From: Pontibacillus chungwhensis BH030062
GTDB taxonomy: Bacteria > Bacillota > Bacilli > Bacillales > BH030062
Length of the DNA: 64,000 nucleotides
NCBI RefSeq assembly: GCF_000770675.1
Contig: NZ_AVBG01000002.1
Span: forward strand, 1 to 64,000
Reading direction: 5' to 3'
In this document: one piece after another, positions 9,623 through 18,454 of the stretch
Layout of the letters: the number at the start of each line of letters is the position of its first letter
Numbering within the stretch: position 1 is the stretch's first letter
Made by a program: the position numbers and the translations under genes
The notes under the pieces: model-generated
Told to the model about the DNA's origin: nothing
Seen by the model: only the letters and a program-made list of their open reading frames with translations
The model's database searches: none

Positions 9623-10123
9623 GTGAAACAATATTATAATCATTACTTGCAAGCAGATGAAAAAAGATTTATAGAAGAAGTGGCTGTAGCAGCCATAAAG
9701 GAGGATTATACAAAGAAGCATTTTCTCATTGAAGAAAGAGGTGTGATACGGTATAAATCTTTTGTTTCTCCTGACAGCAATCCGGTCAAAGATATTCAGT
9801 ACGATAACGGATCACCAGTAAAACAAATCTGTTCTGTTGATTCAATGATGTTAGAATACATACACAAGCTCTGTGGCAACGATGAACTAGCTCTTCAAAG
9901 AGCTAAGGCACATTTAGGTGACTTTTTAAAATACGCTAAAGCTTGGGCGAGATTAGCATACAAGGAGGCTGTTTCTGAGGATTATAAAGAGCTACAAACA
10001 GATCTCCACAGCATATTTGAAAGGGCTGAGAAAAATCCTTCTTATGAAGAACATTTCATGGACGCTGATATCCGTAACCTCTCCTTTCGTCTGAAACAAC
10101 AGTTAGGTATAAAGATGCCTTGA
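9623..10123 (+). CDS. Hypothetical protein, uncharacterised family
   Basis: 166 residues, GTG start preceded by AAGGAGGG at ten bases. It is soluble and mostly helical, with no membrane segment and no recognised catalytic motif. A central piece (ELALQRAKAH ... FLKYAKAWAR) is also found as a decayed fragment at 1206-1302, so at least two copies existed in this genome. It is divergent from the SOS-boxed YolD unit and could share its control. Function unknown. Confidence 0.6.
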   Translation: MKQYYNHYLQADEKRFIEEVAVAAIKEDYTKKHFLIEERGVIRYKSFVSPDSNPVKDIQYDNGSPVKQICSVDSMMLEYIHKLCGNDELALQRAKAHLGDFLKYAKAWARLAYKEAVSEDYKELQTDLHSIFERAEKNPSYEEHFMDADIRNLSFRLKQQLGIKMP

Positions 10124-10465
10124 ACAATTTAATAATCTCTTCCACCAAATTTAAGATGAAGGGTTCGGTTAAAAGGGACTTTTACTAAATAATGTAAAAC
10201 GGACTTTGATTCAGAAGGAAGAGTATATATAATGTAGATTCTTTCAGACAATATTTTATAAATTAAACGATTAATGTATAGCTATTTAGTTCTGCAGTAA
10301 CGCTAATGTATTCAGTCAAAGGGCTAAAAATAAAATGTTGATCAAATTCTCTTCATAAAAAGAAACGGGCTTTGTCATATCACCATTAGCCTCTGCATAA
10401 ATAATAACAAAGGCAAGATAAGATATAGGCCTTTGATAAAATTAAAAACTAAATAGAGCCAGGTT

Positions 10466-10549
10466 GATGCTCTACTGTTTGGAGCCCCTCACCTTGGGCT
10501 TCCTTTCGGTAGGGCATCTTTGTTTTCCTGGACCGAAAGGAAGCAGAGA
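10466..10549 (+). promoter_or_regulatory. Structured leader with RBS-occluding hairpin
   Basis: A perfect 11-bp inverted repeat, TTCCTTTCGGT (10500-10510) and ACCGAAAGGAA (10532-10542), would pair the AAAGGAA ribosome site of the following gene. A competing fold is possible upstream: GATGCTCT (10466-10473) with AGGGCATC (10511-10518, one G-T pair) enclosing AGCCC/GGGCT (10483-10487 / 10496-10500). The upstream fold uses the loop of the RBS hairpin and borders its 5' arm. I do not recognise a known riboswitch class. Confidence 0.5.
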
Positions 10550-11227
10550 ATGGTAAAAAATAAGAAAAAGTTAAATGGAGAGATGGTCAAATATTATCGT
10601 GAGTGTTCAAGCGATGCGTATTGGATTTATGTTGCACACTTTGACACGCACTGCAAGGATCCAGATATCCCAATGTTAGAGAAAAAGCACCAGCAGCTAA
10701 AACGTAAACATTGCTCTGAATTTAATATGACCAAAGAAGATTATGTCAAGATGATGTTATGTACTCGCGAACTGGTTAAAGTATTGGGTCTTAAGGAGTT
10801 CCTAAGTAGTTGGGATAAATTTAAATCCCCGACTGAAGTGGTTGTTTATTATGCTGCAACATTCATTTGGAATCCCCTTCTTATTTCTGTCAATTTAAAG
10901 GAGGTAAATGGATTTTATGAAGTGGATTTAACCCTAAAGGACTTTGAAGGTAATATCGTACTTTTGATTGACGTTCAGGGGAAAGTTCACAATGAACCTT
11001 CAAACCAGATTAACGACCGCCAAAAGAAGCAACACTACTATGACTTAGGAATTTGCTTTTTGCAAGTACGAGGGGTGGATGTAAAGAATTATTTTACAGA
11101 ACATATTGAGTTGTTCTCGAAAAAGATTGAAGAAGTATACTCAGTAGGTAATGTTAAATATCTTAAATCCTATATGAATACTTCTTTTCATCAAAATAAT
11201 GATACACCAGAAGAGAAATCTCAATAG
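10550..11227 (+). CDS. Hypothetical protein, possible endonuclease-like fold
   Basis: 225 residues from the ATG at 10550 (AAAGGAA eight bases upstream; a TTG at 10520 lies before that site and is less likely). The C-terminal half has a pattern like small restriction-endonuclease-fold proteins of DUF559 type: a beta strand ending LLIDVQGKVH, then a helix NDRQKKQHYYDLG, then a strand ICFLQVRG. The assignment is weak. Its leader can fold over the ribosome site. An intrinsic terminator follows, so it is monocistronic. Confidence 0.5.
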   Translation: MVKNKKKLNGEMVKYYRECSSDAYWIYVAHFDTHCKDPDIPMLEKKHQQLKRKHCSEFNMTKEDYVKMMLCTRELVKVLGLKEFLSSWDKFKSPTEVVVYYAATFIWNPLLISVNLKEVNGFYEVDLTLKDFEGNIVLLIDVQGKVHNEPSNQINDRQKKQHYYDLGICFLQVRGVDVKNYFTEHIELFSKKIEEVYSVGNVKYLKSYMNTSFHQNNDTPEEKSQ

Positions 11228-11236
11228 AATTATCTA

Positions 11237-11265
11237 AAAACGCCCAGTTTAGCGGGCGTTTTTTT
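11237..11265 (+). terminator. Intrinsic terminator
   Basis: AAAACGCCC / GGGCGTT stem followed by a T run, 10 bases after the preceding stop codon. Confidence 0.9.
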
Positions 11266-11379
11266 AATAATAAAAACACCTCATGAGCTCCTATCATCTC
11301 CACTATCTTATCTCAACTATCCTCATTCTCCATTGAAGAATTAAAAACATACTAATTTCTTGCAAAATCTCCTGCTTTA

Positions 11380-12510
11380 TCTTATTATGCTTACTAAAAA
11401 TTAGGAGTTACAAAATGAATTTCATACAAAGTTTTCTAAGCATATTAGCATTTCTCTTACAATTCGTAAAGCTTCACTTCAAGAGTTCACATGAACTTCG
11501 ATTAGAAAATATTGCACTCAAAAGCCAGCTGTCCATTTATCACCATCATTATCAAAAGAGTCAGCTACCAAAGCCAAGACCAAACCAATCCTTCAGGCAG
11601 TTATGGGTTATTCTTTCGAAGATACATAGTGGTTGGAAAAATCACCTCATCCTTGTGAATCCCGAAACTGTGATTAAATGGCATCGTACAGCCTTTAAAC
11701 GGTTTTGAAAACGTAAATCACAAAAACTCGGTCGGCCTACATTATCAAACGAATGGATTTCGACAATCAAAAGAGTACATAAAGAAAACCCCTTACATTC
11801 GCCGGAAAAGATTCATGACCAACTGGCGCTTTTGGGATTGGAAAATGTCCCAGCTCCTAACACCATCGCTAAGTACCTTCCTAATATCCGTAATACCCCA
11901 ACCAATAAACAGCTCGATTCTTGGAAAACATTTATACATAACCATCTTTCAGAGACATGGGCTATGGACTTTGTAACTGTTCCTACCATCAAGATGGAGA
12001 TCTTATATGTGTTTGTCATCATTCACCATAAGACTCGGAAAATTATTCAGTTCGGGGTTACAAAGAATCCTAATTCATCGTGGGTGAAACAACAATTACG
12101 CAATGCAACACCATATGGCCAAAAGCCTAAGTACCTTATTCATGATAATGATCCTGTTTTCCGGTCCAGAGAAATTCAAGATTTTTTAAAGATCACCGGT
12201 ATTCGATCGAAGCCGACTTCTTATCGTTCTCCATGGCAAAATGCTTATGTAGAAAGAGTAAATGGTACGTTGAGAAGAGAAGTGCTGGATTATCTAATTC
12301 CACTACATGATACACATTTAGAAAAGAAACTAGCGGAATATATTCTTTACTACAACAATGATCGCACACATCAAGGTATCAACAGGAAGACACCTAATCT
12401 CTGTCCAACCTATTTGCCAATTAGTGTAGAAAATAGCAAATTAAAAGAGACTCCTGTATTTGGTGGCTTATACCATACCTACAAAAGAGTCTCCTAGTTC
12501 CATATAATAT
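11380..12510 (+). mobile_element. Insertion sequence with DDE (rve) transposase, ends not resolved
   Basis: The interval covers one DDE transposase gene and short flanks. I could not find convincing terminal inverted repeats or target duplications, so the outer limits are approximate. A fragment of the same element type is present in the scar near 1.2 kb. Confidence 0.6.
11415..12497 (+). pseudogene. Integrase-core transposase with one in-frame TGA
   Basis: A continuous 360-codon frame interrupted only by TGA at 11706-11708, between KRF and KRKSQKLGRP; a Trp codon would be expected there. The N-terminal part (97 residues) has a hydrophobic start and a helical region. The catalytic part shows the DDE triad of the rve fold: D in WAMDFVT, D in LIHDNDPVF, and E in NAYVERVNGTLR, followed by the typical YYNNDRTHQG tail. 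No frameshift accompanies the stop, so the lesion is recent or a sequencing error. Without readthrough, neither fragment should be an active transposase. Confidence 0.8.
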
Positions 12511-13094
12511 CCGAACGATCTTAGCCTTTTTGAAATATCACTTTGAAAAGGTTTATTTTGTATGCCATCTTTCCGAACCCAACTCATTCTCCCCATCAGC
12601 TATCTACATATTTTCTTTCAAACAATACTATCAATCTACAATTTCAGACAATAATGATAGATTTGAACCTCATTTTTTGTCGGATTTAATTTTTGAAGCC
12701 GACAGGGGTCCTCTTCATTCACTACTTCCATCATGATTCACATTTAATTCATTTTATTGTTAAATGTTTTCCTGTTCCAAAATTAAGCCACTTCTTAATA
12801 TTAAAGTTGCAAGACTAGCCAACTTCACCAAGGTATCTACGGACTAACTTTTATTCCGGGACCACTAGACCTTCTGGGAAACGTTAACGACATCAAATTA
12901 AAGATGACTCACGTTCTCAGTGTTTAATATCATACTTAAAAGATAATCGCTTAAAAAATCAAACCTTACTCAAAACAACTAAACGTTTGAAGGCGACAAT
13001 CAAAAGAAGCAAACCATCTATATACAATAGATGATTTGCTTTTTACAATGAGAAATTACCTTTTTCACTGGTCCCAAACTGATTGGACTATATG
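12498..13094. other. 597-bp intergenic region after the IS
   Basis: A 68-codon frame at 12530-12736 has no ribosome site or family resemblance. The only supported element is the terminator at 13007-13041. Nothing else is recognisable. Confidence 0.4.
13007..13041 (-). terminator. Intrinsic terminator
   Basis: Stem AAGCAAACCATCTAT / ATAGATGATTTGCTT (one mismatch). It lies 54 bases downstream of the minus-strand gene ending at 13095, with a T-rich flank on both strands. Confidence 0.7.
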
Positions 13095-13730
13095 CTAGAA
13101 GACCTCATCAACACCTAACCATACTCCTATAGTATAATTTTCACCTTTAATTTTGTAATTTAAGATAACTCTTCGGTCTGAAAGTGGTGTGGTAATTCTT
13201 AATCCAGGGATAGTAGCATTATTTTGTTCAACCTCTGCTGCGTCTCTCATCGTAACCTTGCCATTATTAATATCTACATAAGCAATTGGCTTCTTTTCAG
13301 TTGATTCACTAAATGTCCCTGTGTCACTATTAAATGTGAGGTTCAATGTTTCTAATAAATACCCACCATATCCACTTGCGCTTCCTTCATTAATCTGTGT
13401 TACAGCATTCTTTACTGCTAGTTGTTCTAGAAATTGACGATCTGAAATATTAGGATGGCTTTTATAGTCTTCATATGCAACTTGAGCATCTTCACTAGAA
13501 ACTGAATCCAAAAATACACTAACAGTTTGATCACTAAGGGAAGAAGTTACATCCTCAGCGAAACCAATTTGATATGATGAATTAGGTTTTAACAAGAAAT
13601 CCACGTTGTTTTCTATCCACCCTTGGCGAACTGAATCCTCTACCACTATTCCATCATCCCATGTGTCATTAGATTCATAATTTCTCACTTGCATAGCATT
13701 AAGCAAAGATGTTTGTAATTGTAATCCCGT
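13095..13730 (-). pseudogene. 3' part of an unknown gene interrupted by a group II intron
   Basis: The open frame runs from the probable intron boundary near 13731 to a TAG at 13095 and encodes about 210 residues; from the only plausible internal start (TTG 13706) it encodes 203. The first residues (TGLQLQTSLLNAMQVRNYE) resemble the helix after a pilin-like N-terminus, but no membrane segment is present and no matching 5' exon can be read on the far side of the intron. The rest is beta-rich and acidic, ending in two similar strands (RRVILNYKI, YTIGVWLG). I do not recognise the family. Confidence 0.5.
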
Positions 13731-14379
13731 ATAGCTATTCTCGCCTTATTCCTCAAAAGGATTTTTAACGAGTATTCACCAAGCAAGCGACTTTCACCGC
13801 ACTCGGCGATCCGTCAATGGTCTTACCCTTAACGATTTTTATTATCTTACATATAGTAATGAATAGAAGTCCTGCCATTATTAAATGACAGGACTTAACA
13901 TTATTAAGGGACTCTAAGAGTACACCACTGACTGGATTCCTTCGCTCCGACTGATTTTCTCCTCTTCGCACGTTACCGTACAAATTCAAACGGTCAGCCA
14001 TCTACACTACTATGAATCCGCTGCGACCTTCCTAGCCTCTATGGTTCTAACCAACCTCATCTAGTAAGACTTCAAACGTTCCACTACACCCATCCCTTTT
14101 TTTGATGACCTTAGGCTCCCACTATTCCATAACAGAACTTTTCGTTTAACAGCTTGAATTGTACCGAAAAGCTTATAATTATTAAAAATCATAAGGAAAG
14201 TCCTAAACCCCTAGCCCAGTTTTACATAGGACTTGCTAGCTGTAATGGGATCAACATGGATTCGTCTCCTAGCCATAGCCACCTTTTAAAGAGTCCCGCC
14301 TCATATCTTGAGTACGACTTCACCTGACTTCACCCCTTTGACCGGTTAGAGTCTCATTGGATGCAGGAGGATTAGACAC
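13731..14379 (-). mobile_element. ORF-less group II intron (probable)
   Basis: On the minus strand, 13811-13776 matches group II domain V: GCCGAG-TGC-GGTGAAAGTCGC-TTGC-TTGGTGA, with the canonical GGUGAAAGUC hairpin and paired flanks. A domain VI-like stem follows (CTCG ... CGAG, 13773-13740). A plausible 5' end, GTGTCTAATCC, lies at 14379, giving about 650 nt, the size expected for domains I-VI without the reverse transcriptase ORF. No IEP frame is present, so any splicing would need a protein in trans. The 3' boundary (13731-13739) and the 5' boundary are estimates. Confidence 0.7.
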
Positions 14380-14451
14380 ATAACTTGGAAGCTGTTGTTA
14401 TGATCAGGAATCTCACCTAATAAATGGATGTTCCAGTTAAAGAAAAAACCC

Positions 14452-14482
14452 CAAGGATATAACTTTTGTAAAGCCATCCTTG
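14452..14482 (-). terminator. Terminator of the S-layer operon
   Basis: CAAGGAT / ATCCTTG stem, extended by a C-rich/G-rich pair, with a T run on the minus strand. It lies 70 bases after the 1133-residue surface protein gene. Confidence 0.75.
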
Positions 14483-14551
14483 AGGTCAATATCTCTACTT
14501 ATTTCGTTCATAGATTCATGAACTTATAAAGTAACGTTTCGTTTAGTTTTA

Positions 14552-17500
14552 TTAAGGAGTAGTTGTTTCATCAAAAGTTAGAGTATCAGTTAAACCATCA
14601 ACGGTTACTGTTACTGTGTACTCACCATCAGCAATGCTGTCAGCTAATGCAATACTTTGGTTATCCACACCATTCTCAAAATCTACAACTAGATTTCCTT
14701 CAGAATCAGCATTTACAATTGCATTCGCAACTGAAGAACCATCTTCATCTACTACCTCGAAGTTAACTAGCTTATCGTCATCATAGCCATCAAGTGTATT
14801 CACTCCATCTGATACAGTTAAAGTAAATTCGTCATTAGCATCATCAAAAGCTACATCAAGAGTAGAAGCAGTTCCTTCTTCAATAGTGATAACATCAGCT
14901 TCAGTAATAGTTACCCCAGCAATTTTTACTGATACATCTCCGCTAGTTACAGCAGTACGAGCAGGAACACTTATTGTAGCTACCCCATCTTCAACTGTTA
15001 CATTACGGTAGTAAGTATCACCATCAACATTAATTGTTGATGCGTAAGTACCGTCATCTTTAGTTACTAAAGTACCGTTCGCATCTTGAAGTGTAACAGT
15101 CATTTCAATTGTATCACCTGACACGTATTCAGCAGGATCATTATTGAAAACTAATGTAGACTCACCTGCATTAATGTTACCAGAAGTCACTTCAAGTGGA
15201 ACTTCTACTTGGTAAGATTCTTCACCAATGTCGAATTGAACATCAGCAGTTGTTGATTGAACTTCTGAAAGATCAAATGATTTACCAGAAAGTTCTAAAA
15301 CTCCACCACTGAATGCCGCTGTGTAAGTTTTTGTTTCTCCGTCTATAGTTACATCAACGCTTAGGTCTTCCGTAGCGTAATCAGAGTCATTATCACCATC
15401 AACTTCAAGAGCTTGTACTTTAATCGTAGGTGCAGCAGTATTGGAAGCTTCTACCGTTGTAGGCTCATCACCGAAAGCAGCAAAACTACCAAACTGATCA
15501 TTCACACTAGAAATGATTGCTTGAATATCACTAGCTTGGTTCTTATCATCAACTTCTTCAGCTTCAATTTCAGCTCTATAGTTAGCAAGTTCAGAATCAA
15601 GTACTGTTTCAAGATCAAGCTCATCTGTAAAGACTGCTTCAGAAGCTAGACCTGCAACTAGCTGATCTTTAGTTATTCCCTCATACTTTTCAACTAAACT
15701 GTTTTCAAGCTCATCTAAGCTTTCAAGTGCAGCTTTCAGATCAGCATTTGTAGATGCTTCATTTACAGCGATTTTAGCGTCTTCTAGTTCAAGAATATCA
15801 AGGGCATATTCCTTTGGTCCGATTTCGCCTTCTGCTGCATCTTCAGCAAACGCAGTTACAAGTGTACGAGCATCTTCAACTGAATCACTATCAAGTGTCA
15901 TTTCTGCACCTTGAACTACAGCTAGAAGTTGCGTCTGGTTAACTGCATCAATGTTATCTTGAATAGCTGCTACAGTGTTTGCATCAACACTACCATCATA
16001 ATTACCAATCCAATCAGCGTTTACACGGTCAAAACCAGCTTCTAATGCTGCTAGAAGTTCAATTTGATTGTCTGTATCTTTAACATTGTAAACAACCTGT
16101 ACGTTATCAATACGTTCCTGAAGAGCAGGTTTTATTAGCTCACCATCTTCGTCAGTTGCATTAGCAGGTACAAGGTCGATTGCATCTTGAGCAGTTTCAA
16201 TTTCAGTTGCAGTTTGAGCAAGGTCTCCTTCAAATGCTTCAGCAGTTTCTACTGCACTTACAGCACTAGTTACAAGATTTTCTTCTGCAGGATCAATTAC
16301 TAACGTTTGAACTTCTTCAACAGAAGTAACGTCATTTGTCAGTGCTACAGCATTAGAAACATATGCATTAAAGAATGTTTCCAAATCAACATTTGTTAAA
16401 AGTTCGTTTTCTACTGCATACTCAAATGCATCATTAAGCGCCAATTGATTGATTTCATTTGAATTAGTTGCCGATGCTGGTGCTGCTTCAACAAATGCAT
16501 CTAAGAAGTTAACTTCATTAATAGCAGTTTGAATACCTTCTACTGAATCAGCTGTACCAATTGCTGTATCATACTCTACAAGTAGATCAGTATCAACACC
16601 ATCAAAGAATGCAAGTGCATTGTTTAACTGAACCTGATTCGTTGCAGCGTTTACTGCATCTACAACAGCTTCTAGTGTTTCAGCATTAGCTTCAGTTTGA
16701 GCATCTACACGAGTTTGAAGTTCAGCTTGTACTTCTTCATCAGCTACAAGAGCAATTGCTTCTTCAGCAGATGTTTGAGCATCTGTTGCTGTAGCTACAT
16801 CAGCGAATGTTTCGATTGAAGTATCTTCAAAAGCTACTACCGCTTCAGTTGCATTTGTTACAGAAGCATCATAGCTTACAGTGAAGTCTTGAACTTCTGT
16901 TTCGTTACCTGCTGCGTCCATTGCTTTAACAGAGATTGTGTTTTCGCCCTCTGTAAGTTCAACAGTGTAAGTACCGTCTTCGTTCATATCAACTTCTTCG
17001 TCACCGAACATAACTACTGGAGTTACTTCTTCGTCTACGTTGTCTGTAGCATCAACAGAGAATGTTAGAGAAGAACCGAATACAGTGGAGTCAGTTGTAA
17101 GACCGTCTACTGTTACAACTGGTGCTTCAGTATCAGGAGCTACATAAGCTTCAGAAAGTTCTACATCTGTGTACTCTTCACCGTCGTAAGAGAATGATAC
17201 TGTAGTTGCACCGTCAAGAAGAGCTTCTTCAAGAGTTACTTCAGTAGTCTCACCGTTAGACCAAGTAACTTCTAGAGTCGTAGCGTCAATCGCACTTACA
17301 GAGTCAACAGTAATTGCTTCAGCTACTTCTACTGTTACAACTTCTTCTTCAGATACGTTGCCTGCTGCATCTGTTGCTGTGTAAGTAACTGTGTATGTAC
17401 CAGCTACTGTTGTGTCAATTTCTTCTACTGTATTACCTTCAGAATCAGTGATAACAGAAGTTACTTCTACTTCCTCATCAACGTTATCTGTAGCTGTTAC

Positions 17501-17953
17501 AGTTGGAAGAGTTAGTTCTCCACCATTTTCAAGAGAAATAGTAGACTCACCGTCAAGTGTTAGAACTGGTGCTTCTTTATCTCCAGGTACTGGAACAAGT
17601 GCTGTTTCGTCAAGAATTAATTCTGCAAGAATTTCGAACGTATCTTTATCGTCTGTTGTGATAACAGCTTTAGCTAGTGCCTCATAGCTAACAAATGTAT
17701 TTTCATCAACACCTACAGATACGATTTCACCTTCTTGTAGTAGGTTGTATACATCGCCACTACCTTTGATAGACTGCTTAGCAAGATCTTCGTATGTTAC
17801 AACCGTTACAGTGCCGTCTACTTCGATTGCTACATACTCTACAGTTACCTCTGCTGCGTCTACTGTTACTGCTGGTACCGCTGCTGCTGCTGGAACTGCT
17901 ACTGCTGCTGCTAAAGCCGCTGATGTCATAACTTTAATTTGGCTCTTCTTCAT
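14552..17953 (-). CDS. Large acidic S-layer-like surface protein with Ig-like domains
   Basis: 1133 residues with a Sec signal (cleavage near residue 34 after VDAAE-type sequence), no cysteine and strong acidity. Residues about 40-115 resemble the whole mature 151-residue protein encoded just upstream. Two bacterial Ig-like domains follow (about 125-213 and 275-362, each with EAPV at the start and TATDAAGN or KAMDAAGN near the end). About 370-860 is an Ala/Asn/Glu-rich helical repeat region, and the remainder is beta-rich. There is no SLH domain, so attachment probably depends on the SLH protein of the same operon or on wall polymer binding by another domain (inference). AAGGAGGA precedes the ATG. 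Confidence 0.75.
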   Translation of the reverse strand: MKKSQIKVMTSAALAAAVAVPAAAAVPAVTVDAAEVTVEYVAIEVDGTVTVVTYEDLAKQSIKGSGDVYNLLQEGEIVSVGVDENTFVSYEALAKAVITTDDKDTFEILAELILDETALVPVPGDKEAPVLTLDGESTISLENGGELTLPTVTATDNVDEEVEVTSVITDSEGNTVEEIDTTVAGTYTVTYTATDAAGNVSEEEVVTVEVAEAITVDSVSAIDATTLEVTWSNGETTEVTLEEALLDGATTVSFSYDGEEYTDVELSEAYVAPDTEAPVVTVDGLTTDSTVFGSSLTFSVDATDNVDEEVTPVVMFGDEEVDMNEDGTYTVELTEGENTISVKAMDAAGNETEVQDFTVSYDASVTNATEAVVAFEDTSIETFADVATATDAQTSAEEAIALVADEEVQAELQTRVDAQTEANAETLEAVVDAVNAATNQVQLNNALAFFDGVDTDLLVEYDTAIGTADSVEGIQTAINEVNFLDAFVEAAPASATNSNEINQLALNDAFEYAVENELLTNVDLETFFNAYVSNAVALTNDVTSVEEVQTLVIDPAEENLVTSAVSAVETAEAFEGDLAQTATEIETAQDAIDLVPANATDEDGELIKPALQERIDNVQVVYNVKDTDNQIELLAALEAGFDRVNADWIGNYDGSVDANTVAAIQDNIDAVNQTQLLAVVQGAEMTLDSDSVEDARTLVTAFAEDAAEGEIGPKEYALDILELEDAKIAVNEASTNADLKAALESLDELENSLVEKYEGITKDQLVAGLASEAVFTDELDLETVLDSELANYRAEIEAEEVDDKNQASDIQAIISSVNDQFGSFAAFGDEPTTVEASNTAAPTIKVQALEVDGDNDSDYATEDLSVDVTIDGETKTYTAAFSGGVLELSGKSFDLSEVQSTTADVQFDIGEESYQVEVPLEVTSGNINAGESTLVFNNDPAEYVSGDTIEMTVTLQDANGTLVTKDDGTYASTINVDGDTYYRNVTVEDGVATISVPARTAVTSGDVSVKIAGVTITEADVITIEEGTASTLDVAFDDANDEFTLTVSDGVNTLDGYDDDKLVNFEVVDEDGSSVANAIVNADSEGNLVVDFENGVDNQSIALADSIADGEYTVTVTVDGLTDTLTFDETTTP

Positions 17954-17985
17954 AGTTAAAATTCCTCCTTGGAATATTTATCTCT

Positions 17986-18441
17986 TTAGTAAATGTCTGT
18001 CACTACAGGTACGACTGCTTCGCCTGTATAAGGAACACCTTCAGGATCGAATCCCGTGATTTCCTCGTAATTTGAAACGTCACTAGATGGAACAGTACTT
18101 TCAGGGTCCTGAGAAAGTTCCTCTAGGATAGTAAGAGGATCCTTAGACGTCGTAATGACCTGTTTAGCGAATTTCGTATAATCAACATACGTGCCATCCC
18201 CTAAACCAATAGACTGGATAACCGGATCCTGCTCAGATACGAACTTGTACATACCGCCACTTTTAGTAATAAGTGCTCTCGAGAAATCATTATAAGACTT
18301 ATAAAGGTCTTGACCATCATAAGAGAATGATAGATTCTCAATAGAAACTTCTGCTGCATCTACTGTTGTCGCGTGTACAGGGGTGATTGCAATCGTCGCG
18401 GCAATGGCTGATATTGACATCCATTTCGTTGATTGTTTCAT
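17986..18441 (-). CDS. Small secreted protein, paralogous to the N-terminus of the large surface protein
   Basis: 151 residues from the ATG at 18441 (AAGAGGGTG in front; a GTG at 18450 falls within that region). Signal peptide to about residue 29. The mature part shares the scheme of the 1133-residue protein N-terminus: AAEV, a YN/YEDL segment, GxMYKF/GDVYNL, VxSIGL/VSVGV, and the closing KQVITT/KAVITT and ILxEL motifs. It seems to be one stand-alone copy of this domain. It is the middle gene of a three-gene operon, 13 bases after the SLH gene. Function unknown; a lattice or assembly partner is a guess. Confidence 0.65.
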   Translation of the reverse strand: MKQSTKWMSISAIAATIAITPVHATTVDAAEVSIENLSFSYDGQDLYKSYNDFSRALITKSGGMYKFVSEQDPVIQSIGLGDGTYVDYTKFAKQVITTSKDPLTILEELSQDPESTVPSSDVSNYEEITGFDPEGVPYTGEAVVPVVTDIY

Positions 18442-18454
18442 GTTCTTCACCCTC

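Noticed and set aside
12530-12736. 68-codon plus-strand ORF after the IS
   Set aside because: No ribosome site, low-complexity Ser/Phe/Tyr-rich product, and no family likeness.
13765-14001. 78-codon minus-strand ORF in the intron
   Set aside because: It spans domain V of the group II intron and has no protein-family likeness.
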